Under the pieces are notes generated by a model that was given only the letters and a program-made list of their open reading frames with translations, had not been told where the DNA came from and ran no database searches. A stretch of DNA of 12,946 bases, taken from Pseudomonadota bacterium. Its GTDB lineage: Bacteria; Pseudomonadota; Gammaproteobacteria; Burkholderiales; Ferrovaceae. Positions 1-9,200 of the stretch are shown one piece after another. Numbering within the stretch: position 1 is the stretch's first letter; each line of letters begins with the position of its first letter. The stretch spans positions 1-12,946 of the forward strand of contig JAJZDE010000031.1 in assembly GCA_021828745.1 (NCBI GenBank), given 5' to 3'. A program made the position numbers and the translations under genes.

Positions 1-487
1 CAATGAAATGCGGGATGAATCCCGAAAGCAGATGGAGAAGAGTCAATGCCTCATCCGCGTTGTCGCATCCCACATGGACATGCTGCCCAAAAATCGTGAA
101 CTGCTTGGCCAGATACCCATAGAGTGAAGACAATTGGTCAAAACGGGGCGTATCATAAATGCGGCGCTCGCTCCAATGCTGAAACGCATGGGTTCCTCCG
201 CCACAGACCCCGATATCGAGACGATCCGCACATTCCACGATGCCCTGGCGAATCTCGTCGAGTTGCTCGAAAACGTCGGCATGTGAGACGCATATCCCCG
301 TGGCCATTTCCACCATCCCCTGAGTGATTTCCGGCTTGACATCCCAATCATTGCCCTTTTTTTTCAGGAGACGCAACAGATCGGTGGTGGAATCCACAAG
401 GTCGTAATCGTAGGTATTGACCAACTGCAATTCCAGTTCCACGCCCAACGTCAAGGGACGGGAAGAAGTAAAGGGAGGCAGTTTCAT
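1..487 (-). CDS. ybdK: YbdK-type carboxylate-amine ligase (GCS2 family), N-terminal part, runs off window
   Basis: The first 162 residues of a protein that continues beyond base 1. What is seen: a [12 protein letters not shown] segment at residues 13-24, PEIT at 52-55, [10 protein letters not shown] at 96-105, then YDTPRF and an [10 protein letters not shown] segment at 132-141. These match the ATP- and glutamate-binding core of the glutamate-cysteine ligase type 2 (GCS2) family and, from memory, E. coli YbdK closely. Family members ligate an amine to a carboxylate; E. coli YbdK has weak gamma-glutamylcysteine synthetase activity in vitro, and the true substrate is uncertain. One small difference is Ala101 where YbdK has Pro (GGGTHPFQ). 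The ATG overlaps the stop of the antiporter gene as ATGA (484-487), with AGGA upstream, so the two are probably translationally coupled. Full family length is about 370 residues. The family call is firm; the substrate is unknown. Confidence 0.88.
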   Translation of the reverse strand, partial: MKLPPFTSSRPLTLGVELELQLVNTYDYDLVDSTTDLLRLLKKKGNDWDVKPEITQGMVEMATGICVSHADVFEQLDEIRQGIVECADRLDIGVCGGGTHAFQHWSERRIYDTPRFDQLSSLYGYLAKQFTIFGQHVHVGCDNADEALTLLHLLSGFIPHFI

Positions 488-1671
488 GAGGTTTTTTCCT
501 GGAATTCCCGCGCGCGAATCAACCCCCACTGGACAGCCATGGGGCCCACGATTTCAAGCACGTTCATCATGCTGAAAACGATCGGAAGAATCCTGACCCC
601 CATCTGGGGGTACAAGGCCCGCATGTCCATCAATTCCACCAACGGGATTTCGGCCATGGGGATGAGGACGACCCCCAGCACCAGCGATTGGCGCAGGTTC
701 AATCCGCTGACCGGTCCCAGCAACAACACCCCCAGCCCTTTTGCAACGAACCTGACCAGCACCACGATCATGGCGGTTCCCACCCCAACCATAAACTCGT
801 TCCGGGTCAACAGGGAACCCGTCATCATGAACAGGATGATCGTCAAAATGCTCCCCGCCGTTCCAAAGTGACGGGGCCAGAGATGAGGGCGTGGATCGAA
901 GTGCTTGGCCAGTACCCCCCCCAGCAGAGGAGCCAGAAAAACGGGTAACTCGAGCGCAACGAGCAAGGCCTGCAACAGGAGGAGAAGGCCGAATAGCACC
1001 GGCACACTTTGCTCGTCCGACAGTTCGAACATTCGACGCAGTAACTTGAAAGACAAGGCCAGGACCAACCCCATCCCAAGGGAACCCGCCAGAAGATAAA
1101 ACGAATGGAAGAGGGCCGTGAACCATTGGCCATGAAATGCGCCCTGAAACCAACCCATGATCAGGTAAAAACACACCACCGAATAAACCGTATTCAGCCC
1201 GCACAGCACCAGCAGCCGCTGGGTGACTTGCCCCTGGGCGCGCATCTCGGTCACCATCCGCAGGACGATGACCGGCGAAGTCCCCATGGCAATGACCGCG
1301 ATAGACAAAGCGATTTTCACCTCGGTTCCCATCCCCATGAGGACTCCGAACACCGCAATGAAGGTTGCCACCGATTCCAGAAGACTGGACGCAATGACCC
1401 AGGGATTATATTTCAGCCAACGCAAACTTACCCGGACACCCAACTCGAAAAGCAGCAGGGTCAACGTCAGTTCCACCAAAAATCTGAAGTCAGGCAGATC
1501 ATCCCCGTCTACCCAGTCCAGTCCCAAAGGACCCAGCAGAAGTCCTGCCAGTGCATATCCCGTGATTCGAGGCATCCTGGCCAGACGACAGACCCCCTCT
1601 CCCGCCAGGGAAGCCAGAAGAAAGGAAAGGGCGATACGCATAAAAAACAGCCACTGGGTATGTCCCATCAT
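484..1671 (-). CDS. CPA2-type cation/proton antiporter homologue, membrane domain only, atypical ion site
   Basis: A 395-residue, very hydrophobic protein with many predicted membrane helices from about residue 8 to 382. The N-terminal pattern ([17 protein letters not shown], 35-51, then LLLFELGV at 72-79) and the segment [17 protein letters not shown] (241-257) are typical of the monovalent cation:proton antiporter-2 family (KefB/KefC, NapA, GerN). It ends after the membrane domain and has no RCK/KTN regulatory domain, unlike KefB/KefC (about 600 residues). The helix that normally carries the transport aspartate (DD in NapA, QD in KefC) reads [11 protein letters not shown] here, with Asn160-Thr161 at that place, so antiport chemistry is doubtful. 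The chosen start is the first ATG of an ATGATG pair, preceded by GGAG about 10 bases upstream; Met11 has no ribosome site. It is the first gene of a two-gene minus-strand unit with the YbdK-like ligase. The family is clear; ion and direction of transport are not. Confidence 0.82.
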   Translation of the reverse strand: MMGHTQWLFFMRIALSFLLASLAGEGVCRLARMPRITGYALAGLLLGPLGLDWVDGDDLPDFRFLVELTLTLLLFELGVRVSLRWLKYNPWVIASSLLESVATFIAVFGVLMGMGTEVKIALSIAVIAMGTSPVIVLRMVTEMRAQGQVTQRLLVLCGLNTVYSVVCFYLIMGWFQGAFHGQWFTALFHSFYLLAGSLGMGLVLALSFKLLRRMFELSDEQSVPVLFGLLLLLQALLVALELPVFLAPLLGGVLAKHFDPRPHLWPRHFGTAGSILTIILFMMTGSLLTRNEFMVGVGTAMIVVLVRFVAKGLGVLLLGPVSGLNLRQSLVLGVVLIPMAEIPLVELMDMRALYPQMGVRILPIVFSMMNVLEIVGPMAVQWGLIRAREFQEKTS

Positions 1672-1783
1672 GGAATATTGACTCCGGACGATCTCTCAAA
1701 GGACCTTGTCATCAACAACGGTCTGTACTTCCAGGAGAGGGTGAACGATGAGGGCAAACAGCGCTGATGACACAAAAGACACC

Positions 1784-1806
1784 CGGTTTTCCTGGTTTGA
1801 AAACCG
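1784..1806. repeat. Inverted repeat in divergent intergenic region (7-bp arms, 9-bp spacer)
   Basis: Perfect arms CGGTTTT (1784-1790) and AAAACCG (1800-1806). The repeat lies between the antiporter gene and the lipoprotein gene. It is upstream of the candidate plus promoter (roughly -62 to -40 from its presumed start) and would fall in the 5' leader of the candidate minus transcript. There is no U-run on either strand, so it is not a simple terminator. It could be an operator or a leader hairpin, or chance. The repeat is directly visible; the function is inference. Confidence 0.5.
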
Positions 1807-1831
1807 TGCAGAAAAATCAATGTCGGCGTAC

Positions 1832-1860
1832 AGTATAATGCCTCGAGCACGAAAGTCCAA
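1832..1860 (-). promoter_or_regulatory. Candidate promoter for the antiporter-ybdK unit, overlapping the plus -10
   Basis: On the minus strand, TTGGAC (1855-1860) and TATACT (1832-1837) are separated by 17 bases, an acceptable sigma-70-like arrangement although the -35 is only half matched. The -10 shares four bases with the plus-strand TATAAT, so the two promoters would be back to back and mutually exclusive. The implied leader to the ATG at 1671 is about 150 bases. This is inferred from motif matching only. Confidence 0.28.
1834..1839 (+). promoter_or_regulatory. Candidate -10 element for the lipoprotein-recCBD unit
   Basis: A perfect TATAAT hexamer 59 bases upstream of the lipoprotein ATG, within otherwise non-coding divergent DNA. 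No good -35 sits at 16-18 bases (GAAAAA at 17), and no extended -10 TG is present, so the promoter may be weak or activator-dependent. It is the only convincing promoter signal before recC. The 2805-2825 gap is too short to hold another recognisable one. Confidence 0.45.
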
Positions 1861-1898
1861 CCCTGCTCCTCCCCTGCCCTTCCTCCACAAAGGTTCTC

Positions 1899-2804
1899 AT
1901 GACTTGGTATGTGACAAGTTTCGCTGTTCCGCGCGAAAGTAACACCGGCACAACCCTGCCCGCCCCAAAACGCACGCTCTGCGCAGTCCTCGTTCTGGTT
2001 CTGGCTCTGGGGGGATGCGCCCATACGCAGGACTTCGTCCTTTCCCCCCAGGACCAACCGCTCAACCTCAAGTTGGCCGAAATCTCGTCCGTAGACCCGG
2101 AGTCGGTGCGCAGCTGGGCACTTCCCGACTCAGCCAAGGACACCCCCGACAACCGGGCAAAGGTCCATCAGATCATAGAGCGCGCGAAAATGCGCGCCAT
2201 GCAGGACATGACCGAAATCTTGTCTCCCGTGCCTGCCCTACGCGTCGATCCCCTTCCTCTGGTAGTGCCCCCGGCCCTGGAAAACCTCCCCATCACCAGC
2301 CGAAAAAACGTGCTGGATCCCGTGCTTCTGACCCAACTCCAACAATCTTCTCCAGGCGCCGATGCCTTGCTGAGATTCGGGATTACGGATTACGGACAGA
2401 CACCCACCGCATGGAAGAAAGGCGTGATCGTTTTTGAAGTCGTCTCCACCCTCGGCATTGCGGCTCTGGCCTATGCCCGTCCTGCCACCCGTGCCATTGC
2501 CGGCATTTATCTGGTCGATGAAACCATCGAGGAAAGTATTGAAGCCTATTCCGGTTTCTGGGCCCTGAATGAAATTTACCGACCAGTCAGAGTACAAGCC
2601 GAACTGATCGACTTGCACGATGGACACCAAATCTGGTCTGATACGGAAACGGGGTTTTCTGATGGACGTTGGACCCGCCTGGTCCGAACCGTCTCCCCGG
2701 AAGAGCGAAGCAACCAACTACAGGCAGCACTTCATGACGCCCTCACCAAAATCGTCGCCAACCTTGAACGAGACTCCGGGTCCACACCCCCGGTTCAGCC
2801 CTGA
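1899..2804 (+). CDS. Uncharacterised outer-membrane-type lipoprotein preceding recC
   Basis: A 301-residue protein I do not recognise. What is seen: a signal peptide with an unusually long n-region (KR at 24-25), a hydrophobic core at 27-37, and the lipobox LGGC with Cys40, followed by Ala, which favours outer-membrane sorting. There is a helical region about 86-108, a short DALLRFGITDYG strand-like segment (155-166), a hydrophobic stretch about 175-203 that could be a membrane-associated or buried helix, an acidic DETIEESIE run (207-215), and a beta-rich part with ELIDLHDGHQIW (235-246), a pattern seen in periplasmic lipoproteins of several families. The start is supported by AAAGG five bases upstream; GTG at codon 5 has no such site. 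The stop is 21 bases before recC, so it is probably co-transcribed with recCBD, though an envelope lipoprotein has no obvious role in DNA repair. No function is assigned. Confidence 0.8.
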   Translation: MTWYVTSFAVPRESNTGTTLPAPKRTLCAVLVLVLALGGCAHTQDFVLSPQDQPLNLKLAEISSVDPESVRSWALPDSAKDTPDNRAKVHQIIERAKMRAMQDMTEILSPVPALRVDPLPLVVPPALENLPITSRKNVLDPVLLTQLQQSSPGADALLRFGITDYGQTPTAWKKGVIVFEVVSTLGIAALAYARPATRAIAGIYLVDETIEESIEAYSGFWALNEIYRPVRVQAELIDLHDGHQIWSDTETGFSDGRWTRLVRTVSPEERSNQLQAALHDALTKIVANLERDSGSTPPVQP

Positions 2805-2825
2805 TCCAGGGAACGGAGTGGATCC

Positions 2826-5800
2826 ATGCACCCCATGAGTACGCCCGGTCTCGTAGTCCTGCATGGCAACCGTCTGGAGTTGTTGCAGGAGGCCATGGTG
2901 CACTGGATGCGCCAGCACCCTCTGGACCCTCTGACCGAAGAGGTCATCCTGGTCAACAGTATCGGTGCGGCCGAATGGGTCAAGGCATCCCTGGCGGAAT
3001 CCCTGGGAATCTGCGCCGCGACACGAGCCGAACTACCGGGCCGTTTCCTGTGGCGTTCATACCGAAAAATCCTGGGGAGCACCGTGGCGGAACGATCCCC
3101 CCTGGATCGTCAGACCCTGGTCTGGCGCCTCATGAAACTGGCGCTCCAGGATCCGCTTCCTGCCCCTCTGGAGGCCATCGCTCACCTTCTTCGGGTGAAG
3201 GATCCGGAAGCCCGGTATGGCTTTGCCTGCGAGGTTGCCGACCTCTTCGACCAGTATCAGAACTATCGGGCCCATTGGCTGGCAGATTGGGTCCAGGGTC
3301 GAAACCAACTGACCACGGCACGGGGAGAAAAACTGCCCGTGCCGGCGAATCAAGCCTGGCAACCCGCCTTATGGCGTTGTCTCTGGCAGGATCTGTCTCC
3401 GGCAGAACAAGCGTTCACCCTCCCGGTCCTGCACCAACAGGTCCTCGAACGGCTGCAGCGCAGCGAAAAAATCGTCGGGCTGCCTCCCCGCATCGTCGTC
3501 TTCGGCGTCTCCACACTGCCCCACTCAACCCTGCAGATTCTGGATGCCCTGGCGCGTCACTGCCAAGTACTGGTGGCCTTGCTCAACCCCTGTCGTTTTC
3601 ACTGGTCCGACATCATGGAAGGGCGGGAGCTCTGGCAAGCCGTCCGGCGTCGCCAACCCTGGCGCCACCACCATGATTTCAGCATGACGGCCTTTGAAGA
3701 CATGCATGTCCACGCCCACCCCCTGCTGGCCGCCTGGGGTCGCCAGGGAAGAGACTTCATGCGGCAACTGGACGCCTATGACCCTTCCGTCCCGGATACC
3801 ACAGCCCTCCCCCGCATCGATCTTTTCGACGAAGGACCCCCGCACACGCTGCTGGAGGAAGTTCAATGCGCCATCCGCGAATTGCTCCCCCTCGCCGAAC
3901 ACCCGCAGAATGTCGTTCCCGCCACGGATCGTTCTCTGGTATTTCACCGGGCCCATAGTCCCCTGCGCGAAGTACAGGTATTACAGGACCAATTGCTCGA
4001 TCTCCTGACCCAGGCGTCCCCTGCCTTGCAGCCTCGTCAGATCGTGGTGATGATTCCCGCGCTCGAGGATTATGTCCCTTTCATCGAAGCCGTCTTCGAT
4101 CGTTATGAATCCGGGGACCCCCGCTTCATTCCCTATGAAATCGCCCTCTCCCGCCCCCGCCTCAGCAACCCGCTCATCCATGCCCTGGAATGGCTGCTTG
4201 CCCTCGACCGACACCGTATCACGGCCAGTGAAATCCGTTCGTTGCTGGAAGTTCCTGCGCTGGCGCAGCACTTCGACCTGGATCCCAACGGGGTGAGCAA
4301 GTTGTCTCAGTGGGCGGAAGCCAGCGGTATTCGCTGGGGGCTGGACGATCTCCACCGCACTTCCCTCGAATTGGGTGCCTGTGGCGACCAGAATACCTGG
4401 CACTTTGGTCTGGAACGTCTCTGGCTCGGCTACGCGAACGGATCTTCCGGACCTTTCGACGGAATCGAACCCTACCCGCACTTGAGCGGACTGGAGGCCA
4501 CGACCCTTGGCTCCCTGGCCCGTTTCATCGAAACCCTGAAAGAAACCTGGGAAACCCTGCTGACCCCCGCTCCCCCGGCGGTCTGGGTGGAGCGGGGACG
4601 CCATCTGCTGGACAACTGGTTCGACGGGACCAATGAACTGGAAAACCTCAGCCTCGGCCAGTTGCACGAGGCCCTGAGTGACTGGCTGACCCTCTGTCAG
4701 GAAACTGGTTTTGCAGACCCGATTCCCCTTTCCCTGTTTCGTCGGTCCTGGTTCGACACACTGGAAGAACCCAAGGAATCGGGCCGTTTCCTCAGCGGAG
4801 GAGTCACATTTTGCACACTGTTGCCCCTGCGCTCCCTCCCCTTCGAGGTCGTCTGCCTGTTGGGCATGAATCTCGAAGCGTTTCCCCGCCGTTCCGCCGC
4901 GCGCCCACACGATCTGATGCAATGGCCCGGCATGCCGCGCCCCGGCGATCGCGCCCGCCAGGAAGATGATCGGGCGCTGATGCTGGATACCTTGCTCGCT
5001 GCCCGGCGAGTCCTGTCCATCAGTTGGTGCGGCCGGGACCCGCGTGATGATTCCGAACGCCCACCCTCCGTGCTGGTCGCCCAGTTACGCGACTATCTGG
5101 CGCGCGGGTGGCGCCCCGATGAAAGTCATGGGTATCCCGATCTATTGGCCCAACAGACCCAGGATCACCCCTTGCAGCCCTTCAGTCGCCGCTATTTCGA
5201 GGAGAACCAACCCTTTCACACCTATGCCGAGGAATGGCGCCGGGTCTTTGACCCTGGCTTGCCGAGAGAGCCTCTTCCCTCACTCGCTCCCCAGGATCTA
5301 CCCAAAACACTCTCTCTCGAGAGGCTGGGCCGTTTTCTCAGAAACCCGATTCGGTTTTACCTGGAGTCCGTCCTGAATACGCATTTCGAGGAAACCCTGA
5401 CTCCCCCGGATGAAGAAATATTCGACACTTCAGGTCTGACACGCCATGAATGGATCGGTGCCCTGATCACCCCGCCTTTCAACCCGCGCGAATCGCAGGA
5501 ACTGGAAACCCGGCTTCAGCGCTTGCGTCGTGCCGGACAACTGCCCCTGGCCGAAATGGGACAAGCAGCCATGACCGAATTGTGCGACACCGTCACCCCC
5601 ATGCTGGAAACCTGGGGATCCCTGCAGGAACGCTATCCCCATCTGTGCGACAAACAGCCGGTTCACCTCTCTTTCGGCACCCATGACATCCGGGACTGGC
5701 TGGAGGGCATACGGAAAGGGAATGACATGAAATCCCCCGCATGGGTGGAACTCCATGCTTCCCGCGTCCTGGAAAAAAATGGCAGGGACCTGCAACTGCA

Positions 5801-6224
5801 CAAACTTCTTCCCGTCTGGCTCCGCCACCTCGTCACCAGCGCCACGGGGCATGTGCTCGACTGCCATCTGGTGGCACAGGACACCCTGCTCACCCTGCGC
5901 CCACCTGTCCCAGAGGAGGCTCGGGCAGTGCTTTCCACTCTGGTTGAACTTTGGCAGGAGGGCCACCGTCGACCGCTGCCGATGGCGCTCAAATCCGCCC
6001 TCACCCTGGTTCGATCCGACGATCTGGGTAAAGCTGCCCAGACCTACGAAGGAACAGACCATTTGACTGCCGAGAAGGACCGTTATCAGGAACGCATCTA
6101 CCCTACCTTTGCCTGCTTGAACCGGACAGGAGAATTCGAAATCCTGGCTCGAAGTCTGGTTCCCCCTCTGTGGTCCTGGGCAAAAAATGCCGTATTGACT
6201 CCCCTGGCATCCGCCCATGAGTGA
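2826..6224 (+). CDS. recC: RecC, exodeoxyribonuclease V gamma subunit
   Basis: 1132 residues, close to E. coli RecC (1122), and collinear with it from end to end as far as I can recall that sequence. RecC is the scaffold of cytosolic RecBCD: it splits the duplex, threads the 3' strand to the RecB nuclease and reads Chi with an inactive helicase-like fold. Recognisable blocks are VVLHGNRLELL (10-20), ADLFDQYQNYR (138-148), then a NPCRFHWSDI segment, HSPLREVQVL and GDRARQEDDR. Chi-channel residues D139, L140, D142, Q143, R148, L70 and W76 match E. coli, but N44, I46 and E50 replace Gln38, Thr40 and Gln44 (see findings). The start at 2826 has GGAG seven bases upstream; Met4 is an alternative. 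It overlaps recB by 8 bases (ATGAGTGA), which suggests coupled translation and stoichiometric assembly. Confidence 0.96.
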   Translation: MHPMSTPGLVVLHGNRLELLQEAMVHWMRQHPLDPLTEEVILVNSIGAAEWVKASLAESLGICAATRAELPGRFLWRSYRKILGSTVAERSPLDRQTLVWRLMKLALQDPLPAPLEAIAHLLRVKDPEARYGFACEVADLFDQYQNYRAHWLADWVQGRNQLTTARGEKLPVPANQAWQPALWRCLWQDLSPAEQAFTLPVLHQQVLERLQRSEKIVGLPPRIVVFGVSTLPHSTLQILDALARHCQVLVALLNPCRFHWSDIMEGRELWQAVRRRQPWRHHHDFSMTAFEDMHVHAHPLLAAWGRQGRDFMRQLDAYDPSVPDTTALPRIDLFDEGPPHTLLEEVQCAIRELLPLAEHPQNVVPATDRSLVFHRAHSPLREVQVLQDQLLDLLTQASPALQPRQIVVMIPALEDYVPFIEAVFDRYESGDPRFIPYEIALSRPRLSNPLIHALEWLLALDRHRITASEIRSLLEVPALAQHFDLDPNGVSKLSQWAEASGIRWGLDDLHRTSLELGACGDQNTWHFGLERLWLGYANGSSGPFDGIEPYPHLSGLEATTLGSLARFIETLKETWETLLTPAPPAVWVERGRHLLDNWFDGTNELENLSLGQLHEALSDWLTLCQETGFADPIPLSLFRRSWFDTLEEPKESGRFLSGGVTFCTLLPLRSLPFEVVCLLGMNLEAFPRRSAARPHDLMQWPGMPRPGDRARQEDDRALMLDTLLAARRVLSISWCGRDPRDDSERPPSVLVAQLRDYLARGWRPDESHGYPDLLAQQTQDHPLQPFSRRYFEENQPFHTYAEEWRRVFDPGLPREPLPSLAPQDLPKTLSLERLGRFLRNPIRFYLESVLNTHFEETLTPPDEEIFDTSGLTRHEWIGALITPPFNPRESQELETRLQRLRRAGQLPLAEMGQAAMTELCDTVTPMLETWGSLQERYPHLCDKQPVHLSFGTHDIRDWLEGIRKGNDMKSPAWVELHASRVLEKNGRDLQLHKLLPVWLRHLVTSATGHVLDCHLVAQDTLLTLRPPVPEEARAVLSTLVELWQEGHRRPLPMALKSALTLVRSDDLGKAAQTYEGTDHLTAEKDRYQERIYPTFACLNRTGEFEILARSLVPPLWSWAKNAVLTPLASAHE

Positions 6225-9200
6225 ACCCCTGGATCCCCTGACCTTTCCCCTGTGGGGGAGTCGCCTCATCGAAGCCAGTGCCGGAACCGGCAAAACCTGG
6301 ACCCTGGCTGCACTCTATGTGCGCCTGATACTGGGACACGGCGCTGCGAATCACGCCCCCCCCTGCGCATTCCTGCCTGAACAGATTCTGGTCATGACGT
6401 TCACCCGGGCGGCCACCCGTGAACTCTCCGAACGCATTCGAGCGCGCCTGGAAGAAGCCGCAGCCTGTTTCAGGGACGACGGTCTCCCGTCCGATGAGTT
6501 CCTTCGCTCGCTGCTGGACGACTATCCCGACCCACAGGCACGGCGCCACGCCGCCTGGCGTCTGACCCTGGCCAGCCAGTCCATGGAGGGCGCCGCCATC
6601 CATACCCTGGACGCCTGGTGCCAACAGGTATTGCAGGACACGACCTTTACCCATGGGCAATGGTTTCCCGCCCGGATCACAGACAACGACGACGATCTGA
6701 TTCCGTTGGCGCTGCAGGATCTTTGGCGACAACGTCTCTACCCATTGAGCGGTTTGGAATTCCGGGTCTTTCTGGATGACTGGAAAGATTTTTCTCAATT
6801 TTCCCGACGCATCCAGAAAGATCTTCCAAAAAACACCCTCCCGCAGTGGTCGATGGAGAGCGCCAGCGCCAACGCCCGCCTCTGGAAGGAAAAGCACCAT
6901 GCAATGATCGACGGGTTGAAAACCCTGCGCACGCTGTGGCGTCCCCGCATCGAAACCCTCTGTACCTGGCTCGACGGCCAACTCCCGCCCACTCAACCGG
7001 ACACCCCTTTCAATCAAAAAACCTTCAGGGGAGAAACGGTGCGCCAGTGGTGTGCCCGTTTGCTCCACTGGTGCGAGGAAAACGGCCCAGCCGACCCCTC
7101 CCTGACGGAGGACATGTGGGACAAACTTACGCCCGCCGGGCTACAGGCGCAAGTCAAGAAAAATTGTCGGATCGATCCTCCGGCGCTCTTTGAAGAACTC
7201 GATGACTTCCGCATGGCGTTGCAACACTTGAACGAACAGAGGAAGCATCTGCACGATCTCATGGTGGAAGGCGTTGCCCTGCGTCTCGCCCAGCACAAGA
7301 CCCAGGTCCTGCGCCAGAACTTCACCGATATCCAGCAGCGTCTCGACCAGGCCCTGCAGGGGCCGCAAGGGGAAGCTCTGGTCACGGATCTGCGCCTGCG
7401 CTATCCCATTGCTCTGATCGACGAATTTCAGGATACCTCGATGCGCCAACTGCGCATGCTGGACCGGATTTACGATCTGAATGCCCATGCGCCGGAACGG
7501 GGGATCTTTTTGATCGGTGACCCCAAACAATCCATTTATGGTTTCCGCGACGCAGATATTCGGAGTTATCTCAAAGCCCGTGCCTCCGTGGCGCCGCGCC
7601 ATTACCTCCTGACCACCAATCATCGTTCGGTGGCGCCCGTCGTCGAACTCATCAATACACTCTTCGGAGGGGCCGAACAACGGGTCGGCCCCGGGGCCTT
7701 CCGCTTTCGTGAAGGGGATGAGGCGCCCTTGCCGTTCCACCCCGTGCAAGCCCGTGGACGGGGAGAACAGTTGCTCCGTGGCGGCCATTCCCATCCTGCC
7801 CTCACGGTCTCCTGGACTGCGGAACTGGATAACCGGGGGCAATTATTCGAACGCATGGCAGAACATTGTGCCGAACATCTGGGCGGGCTCCTGTCCTCCG
7901 ACGCCGGCTTTTACACACCCCAAAGTACCCTCCAGACCCCCCTTCACCCCGCCGATCTGGCCATACTGGTGCGCGACCGTCACGAAGCCGCTGCGGTGAA
8001 AAATGCCCTGGAACGGCGAAACATTCCCTCGGTCTATCTGTCCGACCGAAGTCAGTTGCTGGATTCTGCAGAAATCCCGGACGTCCTCCTGTGGCTTCAG
8101 TCCGTGGCTCATCCCCGCAACCCCCGCCTTCTGCGGGCGGCTCTGGGTACCGCCACCCTGGGGTTCTCCCTGACTGAACTGGAACAGTGGGCCAAATCGG
8201 AAACCGCCTTTGAAGAACTGTTGGATTTCTGGATGGAACTACACCACTGCTGGCAGAGGCAGGGAGTTTTGTCCATGCTGCAGCGCCTGCTCCATCATTT
8301 TTTTCTGCCAGCCCGCTGGTTACGGGAAAAAAATGGAGAGCGCCGCCTCACCCAGGTCCTCCATCTGGCGGAATTCCTGCAACGCGCCAGCACCCGTCTC
8401 GAAGGTCCGGAAGCCCTGATCCAGTGGCTGATCCACGAGCGCCAGACCCCCACATCGAGCCCGGAAGAATTACGCCTGGAAAGCGATGCAGACCGGGTCC
8501 GTATCATCACCATCCATAAATCCAAGGGACTGGAATTTCCTGTGGTCTACCTCCCCTTTGCCACCTGTTTCAAACCCCAGCCCGACGCCGAGGAAAAGCG
8601 CCTCCAGGAAGATATCCGCCTGCTTTATGTCGCGCTGACCCGTGCCCAGCATGCCCTGTGGATTGGGGTTTCGCCCTTCAAATATAAAACTGGCGGTCCC
8701 CAGTTCTCCGCTAGCGCCCTGGGCTGGTTGCTGGGGGCCGCCCCGGGCGACCCTGCCGAACGGCTGTTGCCCCTGCTCCAGGAAACCTGGAAAAGCATTC
8801 CGGAGGCACACTTCACGGAAGCCGGTCTGCCGTTGGCGACCACACCCTTTACCCCCCCGCCCGCCCCGGCGTTGCGTCCTGCCCCTCCCCCCACAGGCAA
8901 CTTCGAGCGCGCCTGGGCCATTCACAGTTTTTCTTCCCTCACCCGTTCCCTGGCATTTGGGTTGCCTGCCCTCCCCGCTGCACGACAAAACCCGTCTCTT
9001 GCCGGCGCCAGTCCACGCCACCGCTTTCCGCGCGGGGCCTGGGCTGGGAAATTTCTGCACGAACAACTGGCCTGGGCTGCCGAGCGCCGTTTTGCCTTCG
9101 ATACCGACCCCACCCTGAATCTCCAATTACATCAACGCTGCCTTCGTCAAGGTTGGGAGACTCATGCCGCCGACCTCGGACAGTGGTTACAGGAAATCGC

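Noticed and set aside
357..364. Run of eight A on the coding strand of the ybdK-like gene, a possible slippage site
   Set aside because: It encodes Lys-Lys-Lys in frame, the protein reads normally through it, and no useful alternative frame follows.
1105..1767. Open frame of 220 codons on the plus strand opposite the antiporter
   Set aside because: The product is a Gln/His/Arg-rich string with no domain, and it is antisense to a clearly conserved membrane protein.
3981..4922. Long open frame of 313 codons antisense to recC
   Set aside because: Its codons mirror the intact recC frame and the product is a low-complexity Gln/Gly-rich string without motifs. It is a GC-rich shadow. The same applies to antisense frames at 5430-6293, 6103-7068, 7141-7842 and 10233-11222.
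6200..6230. Absence of ptrA (pitrilysin) between recC and recB as a possible deletion
   Set aside because: Direct recC-recB-recD order with overlaps is a normal arrangement in many proteobacteria; the E. coli insertion of ptrA is the exception to compactness here, not evidence of loss.
7524..7560. RecB motif reading GFRDAD instead of E. coli AFRGAD, a possible helicase defect
   Set aside because: Other helicase motifs and catalytic residues are intact and a single Gly to Asp change at this place is not enough to claim loss of function.
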